Source: RGIG9151 sp963635575 (lineage in GTDB: Bacteria; Bacillota; Clostridia; TANB77; RGIG9151). Taken from it: a stretch of 22,815 nucleotides of DNA. The stretch is from positions 1-22,815 of the forward strand of contig CAVHFU010000022.1 of NCBI GenBank assembly GCA_963635575.1, read 5' to 3'. The notes beneath the pieces are model-generated. The model made no database searches and was not told the origin of the DNA. It was given only the letters and a program-made list of their open reading frames with translations. Position 1 is the stretch's first letter. Each line of letters begins with the position of its first letter. A program made the translations under genes and the position numbers. Of this stretch, positions 12,991 through 21,191 are shown piece by piece.

Positions 12991-14196
12991 TTAAGCTAAG
13001 TTATTGTACATACTGAACATCGGTTCAATTATGCTCATAACTATACCTCCAACTACCAGTGCTAAAATTATAATTATTGCAGGTTCTAGCAAGGTAGTAA
13101 GTCTTTCTGACAAGTTTGCAACTTCTTCATCATAGAAATCAGCACATTTATCCATCATTTCATCTAACGAACCTGTTTCTTCACCGGTCTTTATTAGTGA
13201 TACAACCATTTTCGGAAATAGTTTCATATTTTGGATAGGTACCGATAATGACTTACCTGCGGATATTTCGTCAGCAACCACCATAAGTCCTTTTTCTACG
13301 ACCTTATTATTTACAACTCTTGATGAAAGTTCTATTGCCTTTAACATTGGAACACCAGTTTTTACCATGATGCTCAATGTTCTTGTAAATCTAGCAACAA
13401 CCGACTTTAACACAACACTTCTTAAAATAGGTGTAGCCATTAAAATCATATCTTTTCGCATCTTTCCCTGTGGTGTACTTAAATATCTTCCTAACACAAT
13501 TATTAGTACTCCTAACAAAGTAAAAATAACCATCCACCACTTATTAACAAAATCACTTATCGCAATTAACGTTCTAGTGGACCAAGGTAATTCAACTTGC
13601 ATACTTTCAAACATACTTACAAACTGAGGAACAACCTGAGTCACAAGTATATACACAACAACTATCGTAACTAAAATTACAACAGCCGGATAAATAAGTG
13701 CATTTCTCACTTTTTCTACCAATTTGTTGTCTTTCTCGTAGAAAGTCGCCATTCGCTCCATTACTTCGTCCAAGAAGCCTCCGCTCTCTCCTGCCTCAAC
13801 CATATTTACAAACAAATCAGGCAATCGTTTTGTACTACGCATAGCACCAGATAATGACGCACCTTTTAACACTTCCTGGTATGTATCATCTACTACTTTC
13901 CTAGTCTGTTTTACATCCATCTGATCTCGTAAAATATCTAGTGCACCGGATACTGAAACACCAGCTTTAATTAGCATAGAAAACTGTCTTGCAAATAACG
14001 CAACTTGCTTTGAAGGCAACATCCCGGAACCGCCAATATTTATTTCTTTATCAAATAGTCCTTCTTCTTTTATAGATACAAGATAAATATTTCTGGCTTT
14101 AAATGTAGCTGCTACAGTTTCAGGCGTAGCTGCCTCAACTCTTTGCTTACTGCGACGCCCGTCTTTATCTATAACGACGCATACATATTTTGGCAA
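12991..14196 (-). CDS. pilC: PilC, type IV pilus inner-membrane platform
   Basis: 401 residues from the TTG at 14196, chosen because AAGGGGTGA lies about five bases upstream. A frame open to 14262 would add 22 residues with no ribosome site. It has the two T2SSF domains of the GspF/PilC family: SKQVALFARQFSMLIKAGVS near residue 62 and LKSVVARFTRTLSIMVKTGVP in the second half, each followed by an LSGAMR- or LSVPIQ-type segment and a GESG or GEETG motif. Membrane helices lie near 165-190, 215-235 and the C-terminus. It is the platform on which the PilB motor extrudes pilins, and the first gene of the operon. Confidence 0.95.
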   Translation of the reverse strand: MPKYVCVVIDKDGRRSKQRVEAATPETVAATFKARNIYLVSIKEEGLFDKEINIGGSGMLPSKQVALFARQFSMLIKAGVSVSGALDILRDQMDVKQTRKVVDDTYQEVLKGASLSGAMRSTKRLPDLFVNMVEAGESGGFLDEVMERMATFYEKDNKLVEKVRNALIYPAVVILVTIVVVYILVTQVVPQFVSMFESMQVELPWSTRTLIAISDFVNKWWMVIFTLLGVLIIVLGRYLSTPQGKMRKDMILMATPILRSVVLKSVVARFTRTLSIMVKTGVPMLKAIELSSRVVNNKVVEKGLMVVADEISAGKSLSVPIQNMKLFPKMVVSLIKTGEETGSLDEMMDKCADFYDEEVANLSERLTTLLEPAIIIILALVVGGIVMSIIEPMFSMYNNLA

Positions 14197-14252
14197 TGTT
14201 TTCACCCCTTCATCTAAAGGGTATATCGACAATTTCACGCCAAACTTTAGTA

Positions 14253-14281
14253 TTTTTAGCACATTTTATTTCCAAATTCAA
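14253..14281 (-). promoter_or_regulatory. Candidate promoter of the pilus operon
   Basis: Minus strand: -35 TTGAAT (14276-14281), 17 bases, -10 TAAAAA (14253-14258) with TGC before it. The start near 14246 gives a 50-base leader in which CCCTT pairs with AAGGG of the ribosome site. The leader is too short for a c-di-GMP riboswitch. Confidence 0.5.
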
Positions 14282-14304
14282 CTAATTATATAAACATAGA
14301 ATAA

Positions 14305-14334
14305 TTGACACATTTACGCTAAAAGTGGTAAAAT
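14305..14334 (+). promoter_or_regulatory. Promoter of the HD-domain gene
   Basis: -35 TTGACA (14305-14310), 18 bases, -10 TAAAAT (14329-14334) with TGG before it as an extended -10. The start is near 14341. GGAGGT (14362-14367) lies six bases before the ATG. It diverges from the pilus promoter, the two -35 boxes being only 23 bases apart. Confidence 0.8.
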
Positions 14335-14373
14335 ATAAATGGTAACAAAATCACACTACTTGGAGGTACACTT

Positions 14374-15150
14374 ATGAACAAAGAACTCTTTGATTTATTA
14401 ATAGATACCTACGGTGCCACGATAGATGACATCATAAACTCTGAAAATACCTTGAAAATAGATACCTTTACTCATTCTATAAAGTTAGCTAGTTGCATGG
14501 TTGAGTTTGTCGACTACTTACGAAAAACACCGATAGATATACTTGAAAAAAAGATAAATCATAAAGACAAAGAACTATTTATAAATTATATAAAAAATTT
14601 AACATTCGCACAGTACGATAAACTAATAGTAATGTGTTGGTGGCATGATATAGGGAAAATAAAAATCAAGAGAGAAATTCTTGCTAAACCGGGTAAATTA
14701 ACTGATGAAGAGTACAAGGAAATGTCTAAACACGCAATTCATAGTGCAAACCTACTTAGGGAACTCGGCTTTTCAGACGATATAATTGCTACTGCATTTT
14801 TCCATCATCCTAAAAACTTTTCAGAGAAGAAAATATATGCTTTTTTACCTGCAATCTCGTTATTAGAAATTACTGATATATATACTGCATTAAGAGAACC
14901 ACGAATATATCGTGACAGAGAATTAACATTAGAAGAATCAATAGAACTTCTAAAATCCGAATTGGAAAAAGGATTAGGTAATCCTTTCTTTACTATATTT
15001 TTAGAGTTCATAGAAGAAATGGATAAGAAGGGATATAATATTTTTAGTAGATATGAGAATTTAACCTTAGAAGAAATTGCTGAAAAAAGTATGCACTATA
15101 TAAATAAGAATAAGCAAGTTTCGGCGGCACCAATAGTAAAATCAGATTAA
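14374..15150 (+). CDS. HD-GYP-like phosphohydrolase without the GYP motif
   Basis: 258 residues. The HD metal ligands are all present: H34 in THSIKLA, H91-D92 in WWHDIGKIKI, H120, H144-H145 and D168 in EITDIYTALREPRIYR. The order and spacing follow the HD-GYP family, and KPGKLTDEEYKEMSKH is a family hallmark. After HH, however, the text reads PKNFSEKK, where cyclic-di-GMP phosphodiesterases have HHE-x2-DGxGYP. So it may be a c-di-GMP enzyme of altered specificity, or another phosphohydrolase. There is no sensor or receiver domain and no membrane segment. Its promoter is back to back with that of the pilus operon, which suggests but does not prove a link to pilus control. Confidence 0.82.
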   Translation: MNKELFDLLIDTYGATIDDIINSENTLKIDTFTHSIKLASCMVEFVDYLRKTPIDILEKKINHKDKELFINYIKNLTFAQYDKLIVMCWWHDIGKIKIKREILAKPGKLTDEEYKEMSKHAIHSANLLRELGFSDDIIATAFFHHPKNFSEKKIYAFLPAISLLEITDIYTALREPRIYRDRELTLEESIELLKSELEKGLGNPFFTIFLEFIEEMDKKGYNIFSRYENLTLEEIAEKSMHYINKNKQVSAAPIVKSD

Positions 15151-15174
15151 AAAAAACGGCAAAAGCCGTTTTTT
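15151..15174. terminator. Bidirectional terminator after the HD gene
   Basis: AAAAAACGGC and GCCGTTTTTT (15151-15160, 15165-15174) around an AAAA loop, immediately after the stop codon. A T run is present on both strands, so it can also stop the minus-strand pseudogene. Two head-to-tail 12-base copies of AATCTCTGCAGA (15176-15199) follow. Confidence 0.88.
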
Positions 15175-15175
15175 T

Positions 15176-15199
15176 AATCTCTGCAGAAATCTCTGCAGA
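15176..15199. repeat. Two 12-bp direct repeats
   Basis: AATCTCTGCAGA occurs twice without a gap (15176-15187, 15188-15199), each holding a CTGCAG palindrome. It lies between a terminator and the end of a pseudogene. It may be a slippage duplication; no function is apparent. Confidence 0.8.
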
Positions 15200-15209
15200 A
15201 AAATACGTT

Positions 15210-16417
15210 TCACTTGACATTCCATATAGGTTTTGTATCAGTTCCGGTGTTTTCTATCAAATCCTTTTTTCTTAAATATGTTAGAGCGCTCCTAACTTTA
15301 TTATTTTTCATTTCCAAGGTCTCATCCAACATAGGATATATATAATCATTTATCTCTTTCCTGCTTTTACCGCTTCCATCTTTTATAAAATCTAATAGCA
15401 CTTCTTTTAATTTACTTCCGTCTATTCTCTCATTTTTTGTGACATTCGTTAAAGGAATTTGTACTTTAAATATCTCATCGTCTTTAAAATTAGGTATGCT
15501 TCCACTATATATTTTAGTATACTTAGCTATCTTTTTTATCCCAGAACCTAATTCATCTGCTAATCCAATTTCTTTGAACATATTCGCAATTTTAGGATTT
15601 TTGGGATAAGGAGAATAATTGTCCAAATCTATATATCCTATTATTCGAGGCTTATTAGCATTTTCGGTAAGGATATCATTACTTGTAATAACCAGTTTAG
15701 CTGGATAAGGATTTGAATACTCTCTATGTATCAAAAGATTAGCACACAATTCTCTAGCTATTACGTCTCTAACATTTATTCTTTGGTCGTTTTCTATATA
15801 AAACTTATCATTCAAATGCTTTTTTATAAAATTAGTTAATCTTTCATAACTTTCAATTAAATTTGTCCTTATATCGTCCCTATCATCATATCTCTCTAGA
15901 TCTCTAACTTTTAAAATTGCATCTGTCCTATAGTATGATAAAGCTGAAGCGGATATATTTTATTTTCAATGTATGTACTACTTTTTCTGATATATAAATT
16001 AGATATTAGCGTAGTATTGCTTGTAATATCAAAATCACCATCTTCATTTCTATCAAAAACTTTATTCGCTGTTTTATGGACGTCGGAACTTTCATATACA
16101 TAAATATACAAAATATGCTTATCGTTATAAATATATTCCTTTATATCTAAGTGGACTGTCGGAAATAATTTTTCTGGATTGTTACACAATGCCACGAAAT
16201 CTTTTTTTATACTTTTTACATAATCTTTGTACACACCCACTACCTCGCCAGTGTCTTTTACTCCTAAAAATATGTGTCCACCATTCCTATTAAGCATAGA
16301 ACATACACTTTCAAACAAACTTGTCGGCAACTTATTTCTAGCTTCTTTGAACTCTACAGTTGTTCCCTCGCCATTTCTAATCATTTTTAATAAATTTTGT
16401 GGTAATAATTCCTCCAT
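15210..16417 (-). pseudogene. Decayed AlbA_2 / ATP-binding protein (COG2865-like)
   Basis: Two frames together make a broken gene. The first part (16417 to 15911, 168 residues) starts at an ATG after GGAGGTGGAAG. It carries the AlbA_2 domain (GEGTTVEFKEARNKLP, GGHIFLGVKDTGEVVGV) and runs to YIENKIYPLQ before going out of frame. The second part (about 15950 to 15210) reads RTDAILKVRDLERYDDR, then an ELCANLLIHREYSNPYPAKLV block, the adjacent LGSGIKKIAKY and a C-terminal winged-helix region. Related full proteins, as I remember them, have about 60-80 more residues between ENKIYP and the TDAIL block, so I infer one deletion with a frameshift near 15945. Such proteins are common accessory genes of unclear function, some of them antitoxin- or helicase-like regulators. 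A sequencing error is possible but would not explain the missing stretch. Confidence 0.75.
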
Positions 16418-16466
16418 CTTCCACCTCCACTTTTCATGTATTACACAAAAATGTAATATTAATACC

Positions 16467-16513
16467 ATAAGCCTTTACTCATTATGACTTTATGTAGTCT
16501 AGTAAAGGCTTAT
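16467..16513. repeat. 13-bp inverted repeat between the pseudogene and clpC
   Basis: ATAAGCCTTTACT (16467-16479) and AGTAAAGGCTTAT (16501-16513) pair perfectly around a 21-base loop that holds a small inner GACT/AGTC stem. It lies 18 bases after the clpC stop. No T run follows on either strand, so it is not a standard terminator, though it may end clpC mRNA. Confidence 0.8.
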
Positions 16514-16530
16514 ATACCTGCTAATTTATT

Positions 16531-18951
16531 TTACCCTACTATAACCTTATCATCTTTAATCGATAACTTTACCGGTTTCCCACTTTTAATGTCACCGTTT
16601 AAAAATGCCTCGGCAACAGTATCCTCTATTTGATTTTGAATTGCACGTCTTAGAGGTCGCGCTCCATAAGTTAAGTCAAAGCCTTTTTTAGCTATAAACT
16701 CTTTTACGTCATCTCCGACATTTAGTACAATGTCTTTAGTTTTTAATCTTTCTACTAATTTATTAATCATAATTTCTACTATTGCTTTTATATTTTCTTC
16801 ATTTAATTGGTGGAAAACAATTATATCATCAATTCTATTTAAGAATTCAGGCCTAAAAGTTCTTTTTAATTCATCCATTACATTCTTTTTGATATCCTTA
16901 TAGCCGTTAATTTTTTCGTCGCCCTTGTCAAACCCAAGTTTCTTACCGTCTGAAATAGTTCTCGCACCGACATTAGATGTCATAATTATTATTGTATTGT
17001 TGAAATTAGTTGTTCTGCCTTGTGAGTCAGTAAGTCTCCCGTCTTCTAAGATTTGTAATAATATATTAAATACATCTTCATGTGCCTTTTCTATTTCATC
17101 AAAAAGTACAACTGCATATGGCCTACGTCTTACCTTATCTGTTAATTGACCACCTTCATCATATCCAACATATCCCGGAGGCGAACCAACTAATTTAGAA
17201 ACAGAGTGCTTTTCCATATACTCCGACATATCTATTCTTAGAATTGCGTTTTCATCGCCAAATAGTACTTGGGCTAATGCCTTGCATAATTCTGTTTTCC
17301 CCACACCGGTAGGACCTAAAAACAAGAACGAACCAATCGGACGTTTTGGGTCTTGAATTCCAACCCTACTTCTTTTTATTGCTTTAGATACAGCACTTAT
17401 AGCCTCATCTTGGCCGATAACTCTCTTTTTTAACTGTGCTTCCATATTTTTTAATCGTTCGGTTTCTTCTTCCGCAAGTTTAGTCACAGGTATTCCTGTC
17501 CATTTAGAAACAATTTCAGCAATTTGTTCTTCATCAACCACATTCTCAGTAAGTTCACTCTTTTTTTGCCATTCAAGTTTTGCTTTTTCGAGTTTTGCTC
17601 TTTGTTTTAGTTCTTTATCTCTTATTTTTGCTGCTCCTTCAAAGTCCTGATTAATAATCGCAGAGTTTTTCTCTTCATAAAGTTTCTTAACTTTTTCTTC
17701 TATTGCTTTTATGTTTTCAGGCTCTGTAAAGCTAAGTAAACGTAGCTTTGATGCTGCTTCATCCATTAAATCTATCGCCTTATCCGGTAATGACCTATCG
17801 TTTATATATCTTTTAGATAGTTTAACAGCCGCTCTTACTGCGTTATCTGTGATTTTAACTCCGTGATGCGCTTCATACATATCTTTTAACCCAAACAATA
17901 TGCTTATTGCATCATCCTCGCTCGGTTCTTCAACAATAATTGGTTGGAATCTTCTCTCTAATGCAGAATCCTTTTCTATATGCTTTTTGTATTCATCTAA
18001 TGTTGTTGCTCCAATTAACTGAATTTCACCTCTTGCAAGTAATGGCTTTAGGATATTTGCAGCATCTATCGCCCCTTCTGCAGCTCCCGCTCCAACTATG
18101 GTATGCAATTCATCTATGAATAAAATTACATTCCCCGCCTTGGTGACTTCTCCAAGTGCTTTTTTTATTCTTTCCTCAAATTCTCCTCTATATTTTGCAC
18201 CTGCAACAACAGAAGATAAATCGAGTGTAACAACTCTCTTGTCTCTTAAAATCTCAGGAATGTCTCCTGCAACAATTTTATGTGCAAGTCCTTCGGCAAT
18301 AGCAGTCTTTCCGACTCCCGGCTCTCCAATTAAACAAGGATTATTTTTTGTGCGTCTGCTTAAAATCTGAATTACTCTGTCTATCTCCTCTACCCTTCCA
18401 ATTACCGGATCAACCTTTCCCTGTTCAGCAAGTTCGGTTAAATCCCTTCCAAATTGATTTAAGGTAGGCGTTAAATTGCTCCTTGTGTTTCGTTTAGTTA
18501 CTTCAAACCCTTCTTTATCATCATCGTTAACTCTTTTTACAATTTCGTTATATAGACGTTGCATATCTACTCCCATTTCGACTAATAACCTAACAGCAAT
18601 ACAATCAGGTTCTCGCATTATTGCAAGTAAAATATGTTCTGTGCCTATATATTCTTGCTTATGTCCCTTTGCCTCATGGAAAGCAACCTCTAAAATTCGC
18701 TTTGCGCGTGGCGTAAAGCCAATCATCTTTACTTCATTTTCTACTCCGACACCAAACATCTCCTCAATTTTATCGGAAATCATTTGTTCTGTAATTCCAT
18801 AAATCATGAGAACTGTATATGCTACCCCTGTATCTTCTTTCATAAGCCCTAGTAAAATATGTTCTGTGCCTATATAATTATGTTTAAAATCTTTTGCAAT
18901 TTCTTTAGCTAGCTTAATAGCTTTTTCCGCCTTTTCTGTAAATTTGTACAT
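16531..18951 (-). CDS. clpC: ClpC, Hsp100 AAA+ unfoldase
   Basis: 806 residues from the ATG at 18951 (AGGAGG seven bases before it; the GTG two codons earlier is too close). Two Clp_N repeats (about 1-145) are followed by AAA module 1, with Walker A GEPGVGKT near 209 and Walker B ILFIDELH near 276. The UVR-type middle domain (about 415-460) holds NQDFEGAAKIRDKE. AAA module 2 has Walker A GPTGVGKT near 546 and VVLFDEIEKAH, and includes an LGF that may bind ClpP. It unfolds substrates for ClpP. Unlike the Bacillus order ctsR-mcsA-mcsB-clpC, it is preceded by rpe. I saw no CtsR tandem operator near it, so its control is unclear. Confidence 0.97.
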   Translation of the reverse strand: MYKFTEKAEKAIKLAKEIAKDFKHNYIGTEHILLGLMKEDTGVAYTVLMIYGITEQMISDKIEEMFGVGVENEVKMIGFTPRAKRILEVAFHEAKGHKQEYIGTEHILLAIMREPDCIAVRLLVEMGVDMQRLYNEIVKRVNDDDKEGFEVTKRNTRSNLTPTLNQFGRDLTELAEQGKVDPVIGRVEEIDRVIQILSRRTKNNPCLIGEPGVGKTAIAEGLAHKIVAGDIPEILRDKRVVTLDLSSVVAGAKYRGEFEERIKKALGEVTKAGNVILFIDELHTIVGAGAAEGAIDAANILKPLLARGEIQLIGATTLDEYKKHIEKDSALERRFQPIIVEEPSEDDAISILFGLKDMYEAHHGVKITDNAVRAAVKLSKRYINDRSLPDKAIDLMDEAASKLRLLSFTEPENIKAIEEKVKKLYEEKNSAIINQDFEGAAKIRDKELKQRAKLEKAKLEWQKKSELTENVVDEEQIAEIVSKWTGIPVTKLAEEETERLKNMEAQLKKRVIGQDEAISAVSKAIKRSRVGIQDPKRPIGSFLFLGPTGVGKTELCKALAQVLFGDENAILRIDMSEYMEKHSVSKLVGSPPGYVGYDEGGQLTDKVRRRPYAVVLFDEIEKAHEDVFNILLQILEDGRLTDSQGRTTNFNNTIIIMTSNVGARTISDGKKLGFDKGDEKINGYKDIKKNVMDELKRTFRPEFLNRIDDIIVFHQLNEENIKAIVEIMINKLVERLKTKDIVLNVGDDVKEFIAKKGFDLTYGARPLRRAIQNQIEDTVAEAFLNGDIKSGKPVKLSIKDDKVIVG

Positions 18952-19000
18952 TGCCACACCTCCTTATGCTATTATTAACAAATTTCCAAAAGTTTATAAT

Positions 19001-19651
19001 TTACTTAACTAATTCTTTTAGTTTTAATATTGCTTTTTCTCTGTCTTTAGCACCAAAGACAGCATTTCCTGCGACAAAAATATCTCCTCCGAGTTTTGCA
19101 ATTTTTTCTATATTTTCCGTATTAATTCCACCATCTACTTCAATTTCAAAGTTTAAATCATTTTCATATCTCAATTTAGATAGCTCTTCTATTTTTTTAT
19201 CTACTTCTTCTAGATACTTTTGACCACCGAAACCAGGCTCAACTGACATAATTAAAACTATATCTACATCCTTAAAAACGTCTGCCGTAGGTAGCGGTGT
19301 TTTTGGTTTTATAGATATCCCCGCTTTTTTATTTTTTTCTTTTATCATATTTATTACCTTGTATGGTTCAGCTGTTGCTTCAATATGAAAAGTTATTCCG
19401 TCAGCTCCAGCATCAATAAATCTATCTACGTATTTTTCAGGATTTTCTATCATTAAATGAACATCAAAAAATAAGTTTGAACATTTTCTTATGTCTCTTA
19501 TAACCGGCATCCCAAATGTTATATTATCTACAAATCTTCCGTCCATAACATCAATATGAACTCCGTCAGCTCCGGCGTTTTCAAGTGAACAGACTTCGTC
19601 ACCTAACTTTGAAAAGTCCGCTGCCAAAATTGAAGGATATATTTTTTTCAT
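19001..19651 (-). CDS. rpe: Ribulose-5-phosphate 3-epimerase
   Basis: 216 residues from the ATG at 19651, which follows GGGAGGGAGAA. A start six codons earlier would lie within this ribosome site. TIM-barrel motifs are KIYPSILAADFSKLG (start of the barrel), VHIDVMDGRFV with metal-binding His and catalytic Asp, DVHLM with a second His, MSVEPGFGGQ (the phosphate-binding loop) and EVDGGIN with the last Asp. It interconverts D-ribulose 5-phosphate and D-xylulose 5-phosphate in the pentose-phosphate pathway. It is followed after 49 bases by clpC, probably on the same mRNA. The gap above it holds the htrA terminator, and I found no good promoter for it. Confidence 0.96.
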   Translation of the reverse strand: MKKIYPSILAADFSKLGDEVCSLENAGADGVHIDVMDGRFVDNITFGMPVIRDIRKCSNLFFDVHLMIENPEKYVDRFIDAGADGITFHIEATAEPYKVINMIKEKNKKAGISIKPKTPLPTADVFKDVDIVLIMSVEPGFGGQKYLEEVDKKIEELSKLRYENDLNFEIEVDGGINTENIEKIAKLGGDIFVAGNAVFGAKDREKAILKLKELVK

Positions 19652-19707
19652 TAGTATTCTCCCTCCCATATTACAAAACGGTCAAAACCATTCTATAAAT
19701 TATAATT

Positions 19708-19750
19708 AAAAAATCTGAGGGAATGATAAATTTTCATTCATCACACCCTC
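19708..19750 (-). terminator. Terminator of htrA
   Basis: Minus strand: GAGGG-TGATG pairs with TATCA-CCCTC across a small internal loop (between 19717 and 19750). It is followed after a few bases by six T (19708-19713). It lies about 50 bases after the htrA stop. Confidence 0.65.
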
Positions 19751-19799
19751 ATATATCTTATACTTATATTTACTTTCAGTCAATCCAAAACTTACCTAA

Positions 19800-20975
19800 C
19801 TATTCTCCTTTATACTCGGTTAATTCGACATTTATCGTCTTTTCTCTTCCGTTTCTCATAACTTTTACAGAAACTTTATCACCTGGGTATTTTTCTTGAA
19901 TAGCTTTTTTAACATCATTGCCGGCTTCAATTGTTTGGCTATCAATTGAAACTATTTTATCTCCTACTTTTATTCCAGCTCTATCTGCATCTGAATTTTC
20001 TTCTACACTTTGAATATATACGCCGGTTGAATCTAATCTATACATCATTGCTTTCATAGAATCAGAAACATCTATTAATGTTACTCCAAGTTGTACTCTT
20101 CCTCTTTTATACCCATACGTTTTTAATTCAGATATATCATCTTTTACATCATTAATCGGAATTGCAAATCCTATTCCCTCTATATCATCCCCGGCAGATT
20201 TTGCAACTATTATTCCTACTAACTCGCCTCTTCCGTTAAATAGTCCTCCACCTGAGTTGCCCGGATTTACTGCTGCATTAGTTTGAAGTAAGTTCATTGT
20301 TGTATCGCCTAAGTCTATTTCTCTATCTAATGCACTTATAATACCGTTTGTTACAGTCCCGCCAAGTGAACCTAAAGGATTTCCCACAACTACCGCAGTA
20401 TCCCCCACACAAAGCTTATCTGAATCGCCTAAAACAACCGGCTGCAAATTTGTCGCCTCTATTTTTAATACTGCTATATCATTTTCAGAGTAAGTACCGA
20501 TAATTTCTGCTTCATAGCTTTCGCCACTATTTAGCGTAACTGTTATCTTTCTAGCATCTTCTATTACATGATTATTTGTTACGATATATCCATCATTTGA
20601 AATGATAATACCGCTTCCGGCACCTTCGGATATATATTGGCCAAGTCTTGTTCCCCAAACAACAGTCTCTGTACTTATTTCCACAATTGAATTTTTTGTA
20701 AGTGCCGCGATATCTTTTATAGAGAATTCATCGTTTTGTGCGCCTGTCTGTGACATTGTTTTAATGATGTTTGAATAAACATCTCCAACTCCTTCTTCTG
20801 TCTCTTCACTTTTTTTAACGTCTTTTACAATGGCTATCGTTGAAAATGCAATTGTAATAACGCATAAAAGAGAAAACAAAATAAGGAAACCTCTGTTTTT
20901 ATTTTCTTTCTTTTCAACTGTTACTACATTTTCAGTAGTAACATCGTTTATAACTTCATTGTTTTCTTCATTCAT
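19800..20975 (-). CDS. htrA: HtrA-type membrane-anchored serine protease
   Basis: 391 residues. A cytoplasmic head (1-27), one membrane helix (about 28-50), then a trypsin-like domain with the catalytic triad His136 (TNNHVIED), Asp166 (ENDIAVLK) and Ser241 (NPGNSGGG), and a C-terminal PDZ domain (about 295-385; VEENSDADRAGIKVGDKIV). It degrades misfolded proteins outside the membrane, as HtrA/DegP in envelope stress. The ATG follows GGAGGAGA. It is transcribed alone, divergently from the carboxypeptidase gene. All key residues are present. Confidence 0.95.
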   Translation of the reverse strand: MNEENNEVINDVTTENVVTVEKKENKNRGFLILFSLLCVITIAFSTIAIVKDVKKSEETEEGVGDVYSNIIKTMSQTGAQNDEFSIKDIAALTKNSIVEISTETVVWGTRLGQYISEGAGSGIIISNDGYIVTNNHVIEDARKITVTLNSGESYEAEIIGTYSENDIAVLKIEATNLQPVVLGDSDKLCVGDTAVVVGNPLGSLGGTVTNGIISALDREIDLGDTTMNLLQTNAAVNPGNSGGGLFNGRGELVGIIVAKSAGDDIEGIGFAIPINDVKDDISELKTYGYKRGRVQLGVTLIDVSDSMKAMMYRLDSTGVYIQSVEENSDADRAGIKVGDKIVSIDSQTIEAGNDVKKAIQEKYPGDKVSVKVMRNGREKTINVELTEYKGE

Positions 20976-20999
20976 AAATATCTCCTCCGTTCTTTATAT

Positions 21000-21017
21000 A
21001 TTGTAACAAATATTTGT
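21000..21017 (-). promoter_or_regulatory. Candidate htrA -10 box with adjacent palindrome
   Basis: Minus strand TACAAT (21000-21005) with TGT before it (extended -10); no good -35 is seen at 17 bases. Touching it is a perfect 12-bp palindrome, ACAAATATTTGT (21006-21017), which could be an operator or only AT-rich symmetry. Confidence 0.4.
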
Positions 21018-21161
21018 GAAAATATCTTGTAGAAATGTGAAATAATAATGAAAATTTGTCGTTGGTCTATTTTCCTAAAACAAATCATATCTTTTACTAC
21101 ACAAAGAAGTGATTAGTTTAAAAGTTGCTTGGAAAAATGGGGGGGTAATTATGTTTTGTAT

Positions 21162-21177
21162 TGACAATTTATTGTCA
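21162..21177. repeat. Inverted repeat before the carboxypeptidase gene
   Basis: TGACAAT-TT-ATTGTCA: perfect 7-bp arms and two central bases, five bases before the GGAGG ribosome site. It may be an operator or an RNA hairpin near the site. A run of seven G (21139-21145) lies just upstream, rare in this AT-rich DNA. Confidence 0.7.
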
Positions 21178-21191
21178 GAATGGAGGTCTTT

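Noticed and set aside
14197..14262. An N-terminal extension of PilC of 22 residues
   Set aside because: The TTG at 14196 has the ribosome site; the extension has none and does not belong to the GspF family start.
14197..14300. A c-di-GMP riboswitch before the pilus operon, as known for pili of C. difficile
   Set aside because: The predicted leader is only about 50 bases and lacks the conserved riboswitch core.
19652..19707. A CtsR heat-shock operator before rpe-clpC (GGTCAAA at 19679-19685)
   Set aside because: Only one half-site is present; the CtsR operator needs a tandem heptad.
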